From the NCBI RefSeq assembly GCF_017921975.2, contig NZ_JAGEMO020000003.1, positions 1 through 64,000 of the forward strand: 64,000 nucleotides of DNA. Reading direction: 5' to 3'. Under the pieces are notes generated by a model. The model was not told the origin of the DNA and ran no database searches. It was given only the letters and a program-made list of their open reading frames with translations. Position 1 is the stretch's first letter; every line of letters starts with the position of its first letter. Positions 25,097 through 34,380 of the stretch are shown piece by piece. This DNA is from Hymenobacter terricola. Lineage in GTDB: Bacteria; Bacteroidota; Bacteroidia; Cytophagales; Hymenobacteraceae. Both the position numbers and the translations under genes were made by a program.

Positions 25097-25519
25097 ATGA
25101 ATGCTCCCGCCTGCCCCAAATGCGAATCGAGCGAAGCCACAAAAAGTGGCGTGGTGAACGAGCGGCAGCGTTTTAAGTGCAAAAGCTGCGGCTACCACTA
25201 CACCGTGGCCAAAGTGGGCCGCGAAGTCAATCCCTACTACGTGGTGAAAGCCCTGCAACTCTACATCGAGGGCGTGAGCTACCGCGAGATTGAGCGGCTG
25301 CTGGGCGTAAGCCACGTGAGCGTGATGAACTGGGTGAAGAAGTACGGCGTGCGCGCGCCGCGCCAAACCGACTACCATCCCACCTACAAAATCCTTAATC
25401 AAGCCGAGCTGGCCGCGTTTTTTCAGGTGCCCGCCAACGTGAAAGGGGCCGGTATGATGGTGACGGAGCTGGGCGACAAGTTCATGGTGATTCGCTGGGA
25501 ACGGTTCCGGGCGGGGTAG
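25097..25519 (+). CDS. orphan IS1 InsA-like zinc-ribbon/HTH protein, 140 aa
   Basis: Residues 1-95 match the IS1 InsA layout: a zinc ribbon with CPKC and CKSC pairs (residues 5-35), then a helix-turn-helix (LYIEGVSYREIERLLGVSHVSVMNWVKKYG). The last 45 residues (YKILNQAELAAFFQ, then TELGDKFMVIRWERF) are not part of InsA and resemble no InsB catalytic domain. No InsB or terminal repeats are evident. This could be a domesticated DNA-binding protein. Start ATG 25097 gives a natural InsA N-terminus; the frame extends to 25049 without similarity. Confidence 0.75.
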   Translation: MNAPACPKCESSEATKSGVVNERQRFKCKSCGYHYTVAKVGREVNPYYVVKALQLYIEGVSYREIERLLGVSHVSVMNWVKKYGVRAPRQTDYHPTYKILNQAELAAFFQVPANVKGAGMMVTELGDKFMVIRWERFRAG

Positions 25520-25701
25520 GAGGTGAGCAGCTATAGGCGGTTAGCAAAACGACCCCAATAAAGTAGCTAAGCGGGAATGAAGAATGCTATTTAGCAGAAC
25601 CAATCGGCGTGAGGTAGGAGTAGGCGGTTTCGTCTTCCTCAATTCTACCGAATTCTACCGGAGGTTTCGCGGTATAACTTCACTTATTTTCCCCAAGTAC
25701 A

Positions 25702-27186
25702 ATGCAAAATACATGTTATGCATTAACTCTGAGTGGTCTGCTGCTCTCCGGTGCCGTCTTCGGCCAGGTCACTCCTCCCGCTACCGGCCCGGCCCCCGCG
25801 CCAGCCACTCCCACCGCGCCGCCGGCCGTGCCCACTCCAGCCAAGCCGGTGCCCTACGGCGCTGGCATGAAAGTAAATCTCTCGCCCGACGGCTCGAAGT
25901 ACCTGCGCTTCCTGACCTGGGCGCAGATGTGGGCCCAATACAATGAGAACAACAGCAACACCGTCCGCAACGGCAACCCCAAAAGCGACCAGACCACGTT
26001 TGGCATCCGGCGGGCGCGCCTGATTATGCTGGCCCAGCTCAACCCCCGGTTCCTGACTTTTATCGACTTGGGCATTGAAAACCAGACGGCCCTGACCGGC
26101 GGCGTGCCCAACGACCCCAACGGCCCCGGAAAGCGCTCCCCAAACTACATCCACGAAGCCATAGCCGAATACAAGGTGAACAAGTACCTCAGCATTGGCG
26201 GCGGCTTGAACTACCAGGTGGGCGTGTCGCGGATGACGGCCGCCAGCACGGCCACTATAATGACCTACGACATTCCGGTCACCAACTTCCCCACGCTGGA
26301 CCTAACCGACCAGTTCGGCTTTTTCCTGGGCTTTTATGGCAAGGGCCGCATTGGCGGCTTTGATTACCGCGTGGCCATCGACGATGCCTTTGCCACTAAT
26401 ACGGCCAGTACGCCGGCCGCGCTCCGCACCAATGTAGCGCAGTTCAACCCCCGCAACACCAACAAAATTTACCAGGGCTATTTCAGCTATTCCTTCTTTG
26501 ATAAGGAGCCCAACTTGTTGCCCTTTACCACGGGTACCTGGCTGGGCACCAAGAAAGTGTTGAATGTTGGCGCCGGCTACCACTACAACGCCGAAGGGAC
26601 GTACTCGCGGGACCAGGACGTGGTGGTGAACCCCACAACCCACACGCACGACATCAAGCTCTTTGGAGCGGACGTGTTCTATGATGCCCCGGTTGATACC
26701 ACGTCTAACACGGCTCTGACGCTGTATGGCGTGTATTACAACTACGATTTCGGCCCCAACTACGTGCGTAATGTCGGCGTGCTGAACCCCGGCTCAAACA
26801 CCGTGGTGGGCAGCCCCGGCCCGGCCAACCTGTATGGCAACGCCCTGCCCCTCATCGGCACTGGCCACAGCTACTATGCCCAGGCCGGCCTGCTGCTGCC
26901 CAAGCAATTGCTGGGTGCGAAAGCCCGCCTACAACCCTACGTCGCGTACCTGCGCAACGAGTGGGAGGGCCTGCACGACACCGACGGCAGCCGTAAATCG
27001 GTGAATGTGTACGATGCCGGCCTGAACCTGCTGCTCGACGGCCACAACGCCAAAATCACACTCAACTACCGCGCCCGGCCCGATTTCTCGGACCAGACCT
27101 TCATCCCGGCCAACAACGGCGCGGCCACGGTCAACAGCGTGCAGTACCGGCCCGAGGTCACCATGCAGTTCCAGGTGTACCTCTAG
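25702..27186 (+). CDS. OprO/OprP-type outer membrane porin
   Basis: A signal peptide (LSGLLLSGAVFGQ) is followed by a Pro/Ala-rich stretch (residues 22-50) and a long beta-barrel region with alternating polar and aromatic residues (YLRFLTWAQMWAQYNENN, RRARLIMLAQLNPRFLTFIDLG, ending YRPEVTMQFQVYL). The last residues are a typical C-terminal barrel strand. The layout matches phosphate-selective porin O/P relatives, although the substrate here is more likely the one used by the downstream permease. It is 54 bp upstream of the MHS permease gene, so they are probably co-transcribed. Confidence 0.82.
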   Translation: MQNTCYALTLSGLLLSGAVFGQVTPPATGPAPAPATPTAPPAVPTPAKPVPYGAGMKVNLSPDGSKYLRFLTWAQMWAQYNENNSNTVRNGNPKSDQTTFGIRRARLIMLAQLNPRFLTFIDLGIENQTALTGGVPNDPNGPGKRSPNYIHEAIAEYKVNKYLSIGGGLNYQVGVSRMTAASTATIMTYDIPVTNFPTLDLTDQFGFFLGFYGKGRIGGFDYRVAIDDAFATNTASTPAALRTNVAQFNPRNTNKIYQGYFSYSFFDKEPNLLPFTTGTWLGTKKVLNVGAGYHYNAEGTYSRDQDVVVNPTTHTHDIKLFGADVFYDAPVDTTSNTALTLYGVYYNYDFGPNYVRNVGVLNPGSNTVVGSPGPANLYGNALPLIGTGHSYYAQAGLLLPKQLLGAKARLQPYVAYLRNEWEGLHDTDGSRKSVNVYDAGLNLLLDGHNAKITLNYRARPDFSDQTFIPANNGAATVNSVQYRPEVTMQFQVYL

Positions 27187-27240
27187 GCTCGGCGGCTATC
27201 TTTTTGCGTTCACACCTCATCTTTTTATGCTGAAATTTCC

Positions 27241-28707
27241 ATGGAACAGAGTTTGACCCCACCGTACGGTGCCGCTTTGGACGCGCCGCTGGCGCACGAC
27301 AACAACACGACCCCAACCAGTAAAATCTGGCAGGTGATTAAAGCCTCCTCGGTGGGCACGGTCATCGAGTGGTACGATTTCTACATTTTTGGCTCGCTGG
27401 CTACGATTATCGCCACCCAGTTTTTCCCGAAAACCAACCCGCTGGCGGCATTGCTGAGCACGCTGGCCGCGTTTGCGGTGGGCTTTGTGGTGCGGCCGTT
27501 TGGGGCCATTGTGTTTGGGCGCATCGGCGATATGGTGGGGCGGAAGTACACGTTTCTGCTCACGCTGCTGCTCATGGGCGGCTCCACGTTTGCCATTGGC
27601 CTGATTCCGAACTACGCCGCCATCGGCGTGGCCGCGCCGATTCTGATTTTCCTGCTGCGGGTGGTGCAGGGCCTGGCCCTGGGCGGTGAGTACGGCGGCG
27701 CTACCACCTACGTAGCCGAGCACGCGCCCGACAGCCGCCGTGGCTACTACACCAGCTTTATTCAGACCACGGCCACCATTGGCCTGTTCATCAGCATCGC
27801 CGTGATTGTGGGCACCAAGCTCACGGTGGGCGCGGCGGCCTTCGCCGAGTGGGGCTGGCGCATCCCTTTCCTGCTGTCTTCCATCCTGGTGGTGGCATCG
27901 TACATCATCCGCCGCAAGCTGAACGAGTCGCCGCTGTTTGAGAAAGCCAAAGCCGAAGGCACCACGAGCAAATCACCGCTGCGCGACTCTTTCGTGGAGC
28001 CCGTGAACCGCAAGCTGGTGCTGCTGGCCTTGTTTGGGGCTACCATGGGCCAGGGCGTGATTTGGTACACGGGGCAGTTCTACGCCTACTTCTTCCTGCA
28101 AACCATCCTGAAAATTGAGCAGGTGCAGGCCAGCATCATTCTGTGCGTGGCGCTGCTGGCGGCCACACCGTTCTTCGTGTACTTCGGCTCGCTGTCGGAC
28201 CGCATCGGGCGCAAGCGCATCATCATGACGGGCATGCTGTGCGGCGTGCTGTTCACCGTACCGATTTTCTACGGCCTGAAGCAATTCTCCGGCCCCATCG
28301 TGGAGAAAACCGCCGCCACCGTGGATGCCGCCGGCGTGGCCGTGCCCGCCGTGATGGTGGCCAACGATTTCCAGATGCTGCCCATGATTGTGCTGGTGTT
28401 CTGCCTGGTGTTGTTCGTGACCATGGTGTACGGCCCCATTGCCGCTTACCTCGTCGAGCTATTCCCCACCAAAGTGCGCTACACTTCGCTGTCCGTGCCT
28501 TACCACATTGGCAACGGCATCTTCGGCGGCCTGGTGCCATTGATTTCGACCGCGCTGGTGGCCTATGCTGCCGCGCAGCCGTCGGGCTTCCTCAAGGAGC
28601 ACAGCATCTACTTCGGCCTGGTGTATCCGGTGGTCATCGCGGCCATCTGCTTTCTCTACGGCTCGGCCAATATGAAAGACATGCGCAATGTGAAGCTGAT
28701 GGACTAA
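27241..28707 (+). CDS. MFS transporter of the metabolite:H+ symporter (MHS) family
   Basis: 488 residues with twelve predicted helices. The N-terminus GTVIEWYDFYIFGSLATII is the MHS hallmark (ShiA, ProP, KgtP), followed by RPFGAIVFGRIGDMVGRKY and ALGGEYGGATTYVAEHAPDSRRG. MHS members take up carboxylates, betaines or citrate with protons. Downstream acetate/propionate-activating genes suggest a monocarboxylate substrate. An extra loop (VEKTAATVDAAGVAVPAVMV, around residue 355) interrupts the C-terminal half. The gene ends at a strong hairpin. Confidence 0.9.
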   Translation: MEQSLTPPYGAALDAPLAHDNNTTPTSKIWQVIKASSVGTVIEWYDFYIFGSLATIIATQFFPKTNPLAALLSTLAAFAVGFVVRPFGAIVFGRIGDMVGRKYTFLLTLLLMGGSTFAIGLIPNYAAIGVAAPILIFLLRVVQGLALGGEYGGATTYVAEHAPDSRRGYYTSFIQTTATIGLFISIAVIVGTKLTVGAAAFAEWGWRIPFLLSSILVVASYIIRRKLNESPLFEKAKAEGTTSKSPLRDSFVEPVNRKLVLLALFGATMGQGVIWYTGQFYAYFFLQTILKIEQVQASIILCVALLAATPFFVYFGSLSDRIGRKRIIMTGMLCGVLFTVPIFYGLKQFSGPIVEKTAATVDAAGVAVPAVMVANDFQMLPMIVLVFCLVLFVTMVYGPIAAYLVELFPTKVRYTSLSVPYHIGNGIFGGLVPLISTALVAYAAAQPSGFLKEHSIYFGLVYPVVIAAICFLYGSANMKDMRNVKLMD

Positions 28708-28733
28708 CGGCCCGGGCCCCGCTGCGACGGTTT

Positions 28734-28769
28734 AAAAGTCCGCCGGGCCCGCGCCCGGCGGACTTTTGC
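28734..28769 (+). terminator. terminator after the MHS permease
   Basis: Perfect 15-bp stem, 28734-28748 with 28753-28767, 4-nt loop, ending in TTTT. Confidence 0.9.
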
Positions 28770-28802
28770 TTAGATTGACGGTCTATTTCACCGGCCCGTC
28801 CC

Positions 28803-29045
28803 ATGCCCAACAAGCCCGGTTTTTTCATGCCCTCCACTCCACGCCCTGAGCAGGCCGAGCCGCGCCGGGACCAGCGCTTGCTGTTCCTGGCGGGCCTGTT
28901 TGGCGTGCTGCTCAATTTTCCGCTCCTGGCCGTGTTCGACCACGACGGCCGGCTGGCCGGCGTGCCGGTCCTCTACCTCTACGTGCTGCTGACGTGGATT
29001 TTACTGGTGGCCCTGACGGCGTGGCTGGTGAGGGAGAAGGCGTGA
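28803..29045 (+). CDS. small two-helix membrane protein, 80 aa
   Basis: Two predicted membrane helices (LLFLAGLFGVLLNFPLLAVF and LYLYVLLTWILLVALTAWL) with a short loop (DHDGRLAGVP). The pattern resembles small subunits or companions of sodium:solute symporters (the DUF485/DUF3311/DUF4212 kind). The next gene, 61 bp on, encodes a symporter fused to a histidine kinase, so it may assist that sensor. An internal ATG at 28827 is an alternative start. The assignment is by topology and context. Confidence 0.65.
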   Translation: MPNKPGFFMPSTPRPEQAEPRRDQRLLFLAGLFGVLLNFPLLAVFDHDGRLAGVPVLYLYVLLTWILLVALTAWLVREKA

Positions 29046-29051
29046 GCCCGC

Positions 29052-29093
29052 TTGTCATTGCCGCGTTCCGCTGCGCTCCACTCGCAATGACAA
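29052..29093. repeat. palindromic repeat family E
   Basis: Arms TTGTCATTGC (29052-29061) and GCAATGACAA (29084-29093) flank a GC-rich middle. It sits between the small membrane protein and the symporter-kinase gene. Confidence 0.6.
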
Positions 29094-29106
29094 AATCTTA
29101 AAACCA

Positions 29107-31923
29107 ATGTCCAAGCTGCTCGTTATTGGTTTCTCCTTCGGCTACCTGGCCCTGCTTTTCGGCGTGGCCTACGCGGCGGAGCGTCGGTCGGCGGCCCGGA
29201 AAAGCCTGGTGAGCAACCCCTACGTGTACGCCCTGAGCATGGCCGTGTACTGCACCGCCTGGACGTATTATGGCTCGGTGGGCCGGGCGGCGCACTACGG
29301 GCTGGAGTTCGTGGGCATTTACCTGGGGCCCACGCTGCTGGCCCCGGCCTGGTGGCTGGTGCTGCGCAAAATCATTCGGGTGTGCCGGCAGCAGCGCCTC
29401 ACGTCCATTGCCGATTTTATCTCGGCCCGCTACGGCAAAAGTGCCTCGCTGGGGGCGCTGGTTACGGTGGTGTGCGTGCTTGGCATCGTGCCCTACATCG
29501 CCTTGCAAATCAAAGCCATTGCCGCCTCCTTCGTAACCATGACCGGCAGCAGCGCGGGCGTGGGCGGCCCGGCGGCCACCACGGCGCTCTACACCACGGG
29601 GGCGCTGGCGGTGTTCACCATCCTGTTCGGGGTGCGGTCCGTCGAGGCCACCGAGCGGCACGAGGGCATTGTGCTGGCCGTGGCCGTGGAGAGCGTGCTG
29701 AAGCTGGTGGCGTTTCTGGTGCTGGGCGTGTTCGTCACGTTCGGCTTGTTCCATGGCTTTGCCGACGTGTTTGACCAGGCGGCGGCAGTGCCGGCCCTGC
29801 GGCAGCTGTTCACGCTGCGCGGCAGTGGCACGAGCAGTGCCGGGTGGTTCACGCTGCTGGCCCTGAGCATGTCGGCAGTGCTGCTGCTGCCCCGGCAGTT
29901 TCAGGTGGCCGTGGTGGAGAACGTGGACGAAAACCACCTCCGCAAGGCCATGTGGCTGTTCCCACTCTACCTCATCGTCATCAACTTATTTGTGCTGCCG
30001 GTGGCTTTTGGGGGTATGCTGAAGCTGGGCGGGCGCGGGCTGGACGCCGACACCTTTGTGCTGGCGCTGCCGCTGGCGGCGGGGCATTTCTGGCTGGCGC
30101 TGCTCACCTACCTGGGCGGGCTCTCGGCGGCCAGCAGCATGATTATCGTCGAAACCATTGCCCTGAGCGTGATGATGAGCAACCACCTGCTCATGCCACT
30201 GCTGGTGCGGGTGCCCGCCGCCCGGCCCGAGGGCCAGACCCGCTGGTTTGCCTACCTGGGCCGTGTGGCCCTCAAAAGCCGCCGCCTGGCCGTGGTGCTG
30301 GTGCTGCTGCTGGCCTATATCTACTACGCCATGGTGGGCAAGCAGCTGCCGCTGGTGAACACCGGCCTGGTTTCGTTTGCGGCGGTGGCGCAGTTCGTGC
30401 CCGCCGTGTTGGGCGGGCTGTACTGGAAAGGCGGCACCCGGCGCGGGGCCACGGTGGGCCTGCTGGCAGGGTTTGGCGTCTGGTTTTTCACGCTGGTGCT
30501 GCCCACGCTGGTGGGGCCGGGCCGGCTGCCTGCTTCCATCCTCACCGAGGGCGTGGGCGGCATTGCAGGGCTGCGGCCGTTCGCGCTGTTTGGGCTCGAA
30601 GGGCTCGATTACCTCTCGCACGGGCTGTTCTGGAGCTGGTTTTTCAACATTGGTATCTACGTGGGCCTCTCGGTGGCGGTGCCGCCCACGGCCCTGGAGT
30701 TGCGGCAGGCCGACGTGTTCGTGGACGTATTTACCCGTCGCAGCCTGGCCGAGGAAGTGGCCGGCTGGCAGGGGCGCACGCCCTTTCCCGACGTGCGCGC
30801 GCTGCTGCTGGGCTTCCTCGGGAAGAAGCGTACCAACCAGGCCCTGCGCACCTTCGCCACCCGTTTCCCCGACGCGGTGCCGTCCGAAAACCCAACGTCC
30901 GACCCGGACTCAGTCCCCCATTCGTCCGCTCACCCCTTCACGCCCGCCGACCCGCGCCTGCTCACCTACGCCGAAAAGCTACTGGCCGGCAGCCTGGGCC
31001 CGGCCTCGGCTCGCATGCTGGTGGCCTCGGTGGCGGGCGCCGAACAGATTAGCTACGACAGCGTGGTGGGCATCCTGCGCGAAAGCCAGCAGCTGCTCGA
31101 AGCCAACCGCCAGCTGCAAAAGCAAAGCCGCCAGCTCCAACGCCTCACCGACGAGCTGCGCGCCGCCTACGACCAGCTCCAGGCCCTGGACCAGCGCAAG
31201 GACGAATTTCTCTACACCGTGACCCATGAGCTGCGCACGCCGCTCACCAGCATCCGGGCGCTGGCCGAAATCCTGGCCGACAACCCCGAGCTGGAGGAAG
31301 AGGAGCGCCAGCGCTTCCAACTCACCATCGGGCGCGAAGCCGAACGCCTCACCCGCCTGATTTCGCTGGTGCTCGATTTGGAGAAGTTCGAATCGGGCCA
31401 GGCCACCCTCGACCGGAACCGCGTGGTGGTGCCCGAGCTGGTGGCCGAAGCTTTGGAGGCCGTGGGCCAGCTCCTGCGCGACAAGCAAATTGCCCTCCAC
31501 GTAGATGTGCCCGCCGATTTGCCGGTGCTTTCCGCCGACCGCGACCGGCTCATGCAAGTCCTCGTCAACCTGCTTTCCAATGCCGTGAAGGCCTGCCAGC
31601 CCCACGGCCTGGGGCGCATTTCGGTGCTGGCCTGGCCGGTGGCCGACGTGCTCCTGCTGTGCGTGGAAGACAATGGCCGGGGCATTTCGCCCGCCGCGCA
31701 GCACCTTATCTTCGACAAGTTTTACCAGGCCCACAACCAGAACATCCGCAAGCCCGAAGGCTCGGGCCTGGGCCTGGCCATCACCAAGAAGATTGTGGAG
31801 CTGCACCACGGCCGCATCTGGGTCGAAAGCGCCCTGGACCAGGGCGCCCGCTTTTTTATTGAGCTGCCGCTGCCCGTATCGGCCGTGCCCACCGCCGTTT
31901 ACTCACCTTCCCTTTCCGCATGA
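29107..31923 (+). CDS. sodium:solute symporter-histidine kinase fusion (CbrA/CrbS-like)
   Basis: Residues 1 to about 540 are an SSS/SLC5 transporter domain with many helices (NPYVYALSMAVYCTAWTYYGS, LTSIADFISARYG, LPRQFQVAVVENVDENHL). A helical linker and coiled coil (SQQLLEANRQLQKQSRQLQ) lead to the kinase: H-box His707 in HELRTPLTSIRAL, N-box LLSNAVKA, G1 DNGRGIS and G2 GSGLGLAIT. CbrA and CrbS are sensors of this architecture that control use of amino acids or acetate. The adjacent receiver gene and two acyl-CoA synthetases suggest a short-chain acid sensor. I see no PAS domain. Confidence 0.93.
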   Translation: MSKLLVIGFSFGYLALLFGVAYAAERRSAARKSLVSNPYVYALSMAVYCTAWTYYGSVGRAAHYGLEFVGIYLGPTLLAPAWWLVLRKIIRVCRQQRLTSIADFISARYGKSASLGALVTVVCVLGIVPYIALQIKAIAASFVTMTGSSAGVGGPAATTALYTTGALAVFTILFGVRSVEATERHEGIVLAVAVESVLKLVAFLVLGVFVTFGLFHGFADVFDQAAAVPALRQLFTLRGSGTSSAGWFTLLALSMSAVLLLPRQFQVAVVENVDENHLRKAMWLFPLYLIVINLFVLPVAFGGMLKLGGRGLDADTFVLALPLAAGHFWLALLTYLGGLSAASSMIIVETIALSVMMSNHLLMPLLVRVPAARPEGQTRWFAYLGRVALKSRRLAVVLVLLLAYIYYAMVGKQLPLVNTGLVSFAAVAQFVPAVLGGLYWKGGTRRGATVGLLAGFGVWFFTLVLPTLVGPGRLPASILTEGVGGIAGLRPFALFGLEGLDYLSHGLFWSWFFNIGIYVGLSVAVPPTALELRQADVFVDVFTRRSLAEEVAGWQGRTPFPDVRALLLGFLGKKRTNQALRTFATRFPDAVPSENPTSDPDSVPHSSAHPFTPADPRLLTYAEKLLAGSLGPASARMLVASVAGAEQISYDSVVGILRESQQLLEANRQLQKQSRQLQRLTDELRAAYDQLQALDQRKDEFLYTVTHELRTPLTSIRALAEILADNPELEEEERQRFQLTIGREAERLTRLISLVLDLEKFESGQATLDRNRVVVPELVAEALEAVGQLLRDKQIALHVDVPADLPVLSADRDRLMQVLVNLLSNAVKACQPHGLGRISVLAWPVADVLLLCVEDNGRGISPAAQHLIFDKFYQAHNQNIRKPEGSGLGLAITKKIVELHHGRIWVESALDQGARFFIELPLPVSAVPTAVYSPSLSA

Positions 31924-31938
31924 AAACACTTGCTTTGC

Positions 31939-32310
31939 ATGAAAACACCTCACATTTTAATTGTTGACGACGAGCCCAACATCGTCATGTCGCTCGAATT
32001 CCTGATGCGCAAAAACGGCTACCAGGTCGGCATTGCCCGCAACGGCACCGAGGCCCTGGCCGCCATCGCCCAAACGCCTTTCGACCTCGTGCTGCTCGAC
32101 GTGATGATGCCCGACGTAGACGGCTACCGGGTGTGCCAGCAGCTGCGCCAGCGCCCCGACCGTGCCGGCACGAAAGTCATTTTCCTCTCGGCCAAAAGCC
32201 GCGAAGCCGACGTCCGGAAGGGCTACGAAGCCGGGGCGGACTTGTATATTCCAAAACCCTTCAGTACCCGCCAGCTCATGGAGAAAGTCCGCGAGCTGCT
32301 CACTATGTAG
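31939..32310 (+). CDS. single-domain response regulator (CheY-like), 123 aa
   Basis: A complete receiver with acidic pair VDDE, phospho-acceptor Asp54 (LLDVMMPDVDGY), a conserved Ser (FLSAKSRE) and Lys106 (IPKPFS). It ends right after the receiver, so it has no DNA-binding output. It starts 15 bp after the kinase stop and is its likely partner; signalling must pass through protein contacts or a further phosphorelay. Start ATG 31939 avoids three extra residues from 31930. The TAG stop begins palindromic element C copy 2. Confidence 0.93.
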   Translation: MKTPHILIVDDEPNIVMSLEFLMRKNGYQVGIARNGTEALAAIAQTPFDLVLLDVMMPDVDGYRVCQQLRQRPDRAGTKVIFLSAKSREADVRKGYEAGADLYIPKPFSTRQLMEKVRELLTM

Positions 32311-32393
32311 CGCGGACTCTGTAGTCCGCGCCTGAACAATACCCGAGTAACCTACCCAACCCATCCCATGCGCGGGCTGCAAAGTCCGCGCTA
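32308..32393. repeat. palindromic element C, copy 2 (86 bp)
   Basis: Same outer ends and nearly the same length as the copy at 1174-1260; the middle differs. The left edge provides the response regulator stop codon and the right edge ends 13 bp before the ATG of the PrpE-like gene. Confidence 0.85.
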
Positions 32394-32406
32394 CATCCCA
32401 CCCGCC

Positions 32407-34329
32407 ATGAAACCAGCCTGCTCTTACGCCGCCACCCACGCCGCCAGCCTGGCCGACCCCGGCGCCTTCTGGCTGGCCCAGGCCCACCACCTGCACTGGG
32501 ACACCCGGCCCACTGAGCCGCTCTCGCAGGATGCCAACGGCACCTACCGCTGGTTCCGGGGCGGCGAGCTGAATACTAGTTTCCTCTGCCTCGATTACCA
32601 CGTGCAAAACGGCCGCGCCGACCAGCCCGCCCTGCTTTACGACTCGCCCGTTACCCACACCCAGCGCACCTACACCTACGCCGAGCTGCTGGATATGACG
32701 GCCCGCTTCGCCGGCGGCCTGCGCGAAATAGGCGTAGGCCTCGGCGACCGCGTCATCATCTACATGCCCAACACGCCCGAAGCCGTGGTGGCCATGCTCG
32801 CCTGCGCCCGGCTCGGGGCCGTGCATTCGGTGGTGTTCGGCGGCTTTGCGGCCCACGAGCTGGCCGTGAGAATTGACGACGCCCAGCCCCGCGCCATCGT
32901 CTGCGCCTCGGGTGGCGTGGAGTTCGACCGCGTCATTCCCTACAAGCCGCTCGTGGACGAGGCCATTGCCCAAGCCGCCTTCAAGCCGGCCCACGTCGTG
33001 GTTTTTCAGCGCGATTTTGTGACCGCAGAGCTGCAGCCCGGCCGCGACCTCGACTACCAGGAGTTGCTCCGGGCCGCCCCCGTGCCGGCCGTGCCGGTGC
33101 CCGCCACGCACCCGCTCTACATCCTGTATACCAGCGGCACCACCGGCCGGCCCAAGGGTGTGGTGCGCGACCATGGCGGCCACGCCGTGGCCTTGCATTT
33201 CAGCATGCGGGCCATCTATGCTATGGAGCCCGGCGATGTCATCTTCACGGGTTCCGATATCGGCTGGGCCGTGGGTAGCAGCTACATCGTGTACGGGCCC
33301 TTATTGCGGGGCTGCACCACCGTTTTATTCGAAGGCAAACCCGTGCGAACCCCCGACGCCGGCACCTTCTGGCGCATCGTCGAGCAGTACCGGGTCCGCG
33401 TCATGTTCACGGCGCCCACCGCCATCCGGGCCATCAAAAAAGAAGACCCCGAGGGCCTGCTGGCCAAAAAATATGACCTCAGCAGCCTGCGCCACCTCTT
33501 CCTGGCCGGCGAGCGCTGCGACCCCGCCACCTATCAGTGGGCCCAACACCTGCTCGGCGTGCCCGTGGTCGACCACTGGTGGCAAACCGAATCGGGCTGG
33601 CCCATGCTGGCCACCCTCGTCGGCCTCGAAGGCATGCCCGCGCCCCGCGCCGGCAGCGCCGGCCACCCCGTGCCCGGCTACGACGTACACATTCTCGACG
33701 AGGCCGGCCACCCCGTGCCGCCCGGCACCACCGGCCTCGTGGCCGTGAAACTGCCCCTGCCCCCCGGCTGCTTTCCCACCCTCTGGAACGACGATGCCCG
33801 CTACCAGGCCTACCTCAGCACCTTTCCCGGCTACTACCTCAGCGGCGACGGCGGCTACCGCGACCACGAAGGCTACACCTACATCATGGGCCGCGTCGAT
33901 GACGTCATCAACGTGGCCGGCCACCGCCTCAGCACCGGCGAAATCGAGGAAATCCTCGCCGCCCACCCCGCCGTGGCCGAGTGCGCCGTGCTCGGCATCG
34001 CCGACCCGTTGCGCGGCCAGGTGCCCGTGGGCCTGGTGGTGCTGAAGGACGGCCAGACGATAGGAGAGGAGGCCCTCGAAAAAGAGCTGATTGCCGCCGT
34101 GCGGGCCCAAATCGGGGCCCTGGCCTGCTTCCGGGCGGTGCTGGTGGTGAAGCGCCTGCCCAAAACCCGCTCCGGTAAAATCCTCCGCAAAACCCTGCGC
34201 CAGCTCGCCGACGGCGAAACTTTCCCCATGCCCCCCACCATCGACGACCCGCTTATCCTCGATGAAATCCGCGCGGGCCTGCAACGGCGCAGCATCGGCG
34301 CCGCCTTCGAAACTAACCCTGCGGCTTAG
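32407..34329 (+). CDS. prpE: propionate--CoA ligase-like acyl-CoA synthetase (PrpE/ACSS3 type)
   Basis: AMP-forming ligase of 640 residues that activates a short-chain acid to its CoA thioester via an acyl-adenylate. The P-loop is ILYTSGTTGRPKGVVRDHGGH; the RDHGG sequence and the IDDAQPRAIVCASGGVEFDRVIPYKPLVDEAI segment are more like PrpE than Acs. Adenylate-binding motifs are WWQTESGW and YLSGDGGYRD, and Lys591 in KTRSGKILRK is the catalytic, acetylatable lysine. Propionate is the likely substrate. Start ATG 32407 lies just after element C. A paralogous Acs follows. Confidence 0.87.
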   Translation: MKPACSYAATHAASLADPGAFWLAQAHHLHWDTRPTEPLSQDANGTYRWFRGGELNTSFLCLDYHVQNGRADQPALLYDSPVTHTQRTYTYAELLDMTARFAGGLREIGVGLGDRVIIYMPNTPEAVVAMLACARLGAVHSVVFGGFAAHELAVRIDDAQPRAIVCASGGVEFDRVIPYKPLVDEAIAQAAFKPAHVVVFQRDFVTAELQPGRDLDYQELLRAAPVPAVPVPATHPLYILYTSGTTGRPKGVVRDHGGHAVALHFSMRAIYAMEPGDVIFTGSDIGWAVGSSYIVYGPLLRGCTTVLFEGKPVRTPDAGTFWRIVEQYRVRVMFTAPTAIRAIKKEDPEGLLAKKYDLSSLRHLFLAGERCDPATYQWAQHLLGVPVVDHWWQTESGWPMLATLVGLEGMPAPRAGSAGHPVPGYDVHILDEAGHPVPPGTTGLVAVKLPLPPGCFPTLWNDDARYQAYLSTFPGYYLSGDGGYRDHEGYTYIMGRVDDVINVAGHRLSTGEIEEILAAHPAVAECAVLGIADPLRGQVPVGLVVLKDGQTIGEEALEKELIAAVRAQIGALACFRAVLVVKRLPKTRSGKILRKTLRQLADGETFPMPPTIDDPLILDEIRAGLQRRSIGAAFETNPAA

Positions 34330-34380
34330 CATTTGACAATCGGAGGAATCGTTTCAGGACCTGGAGTATTGAATTTGACA

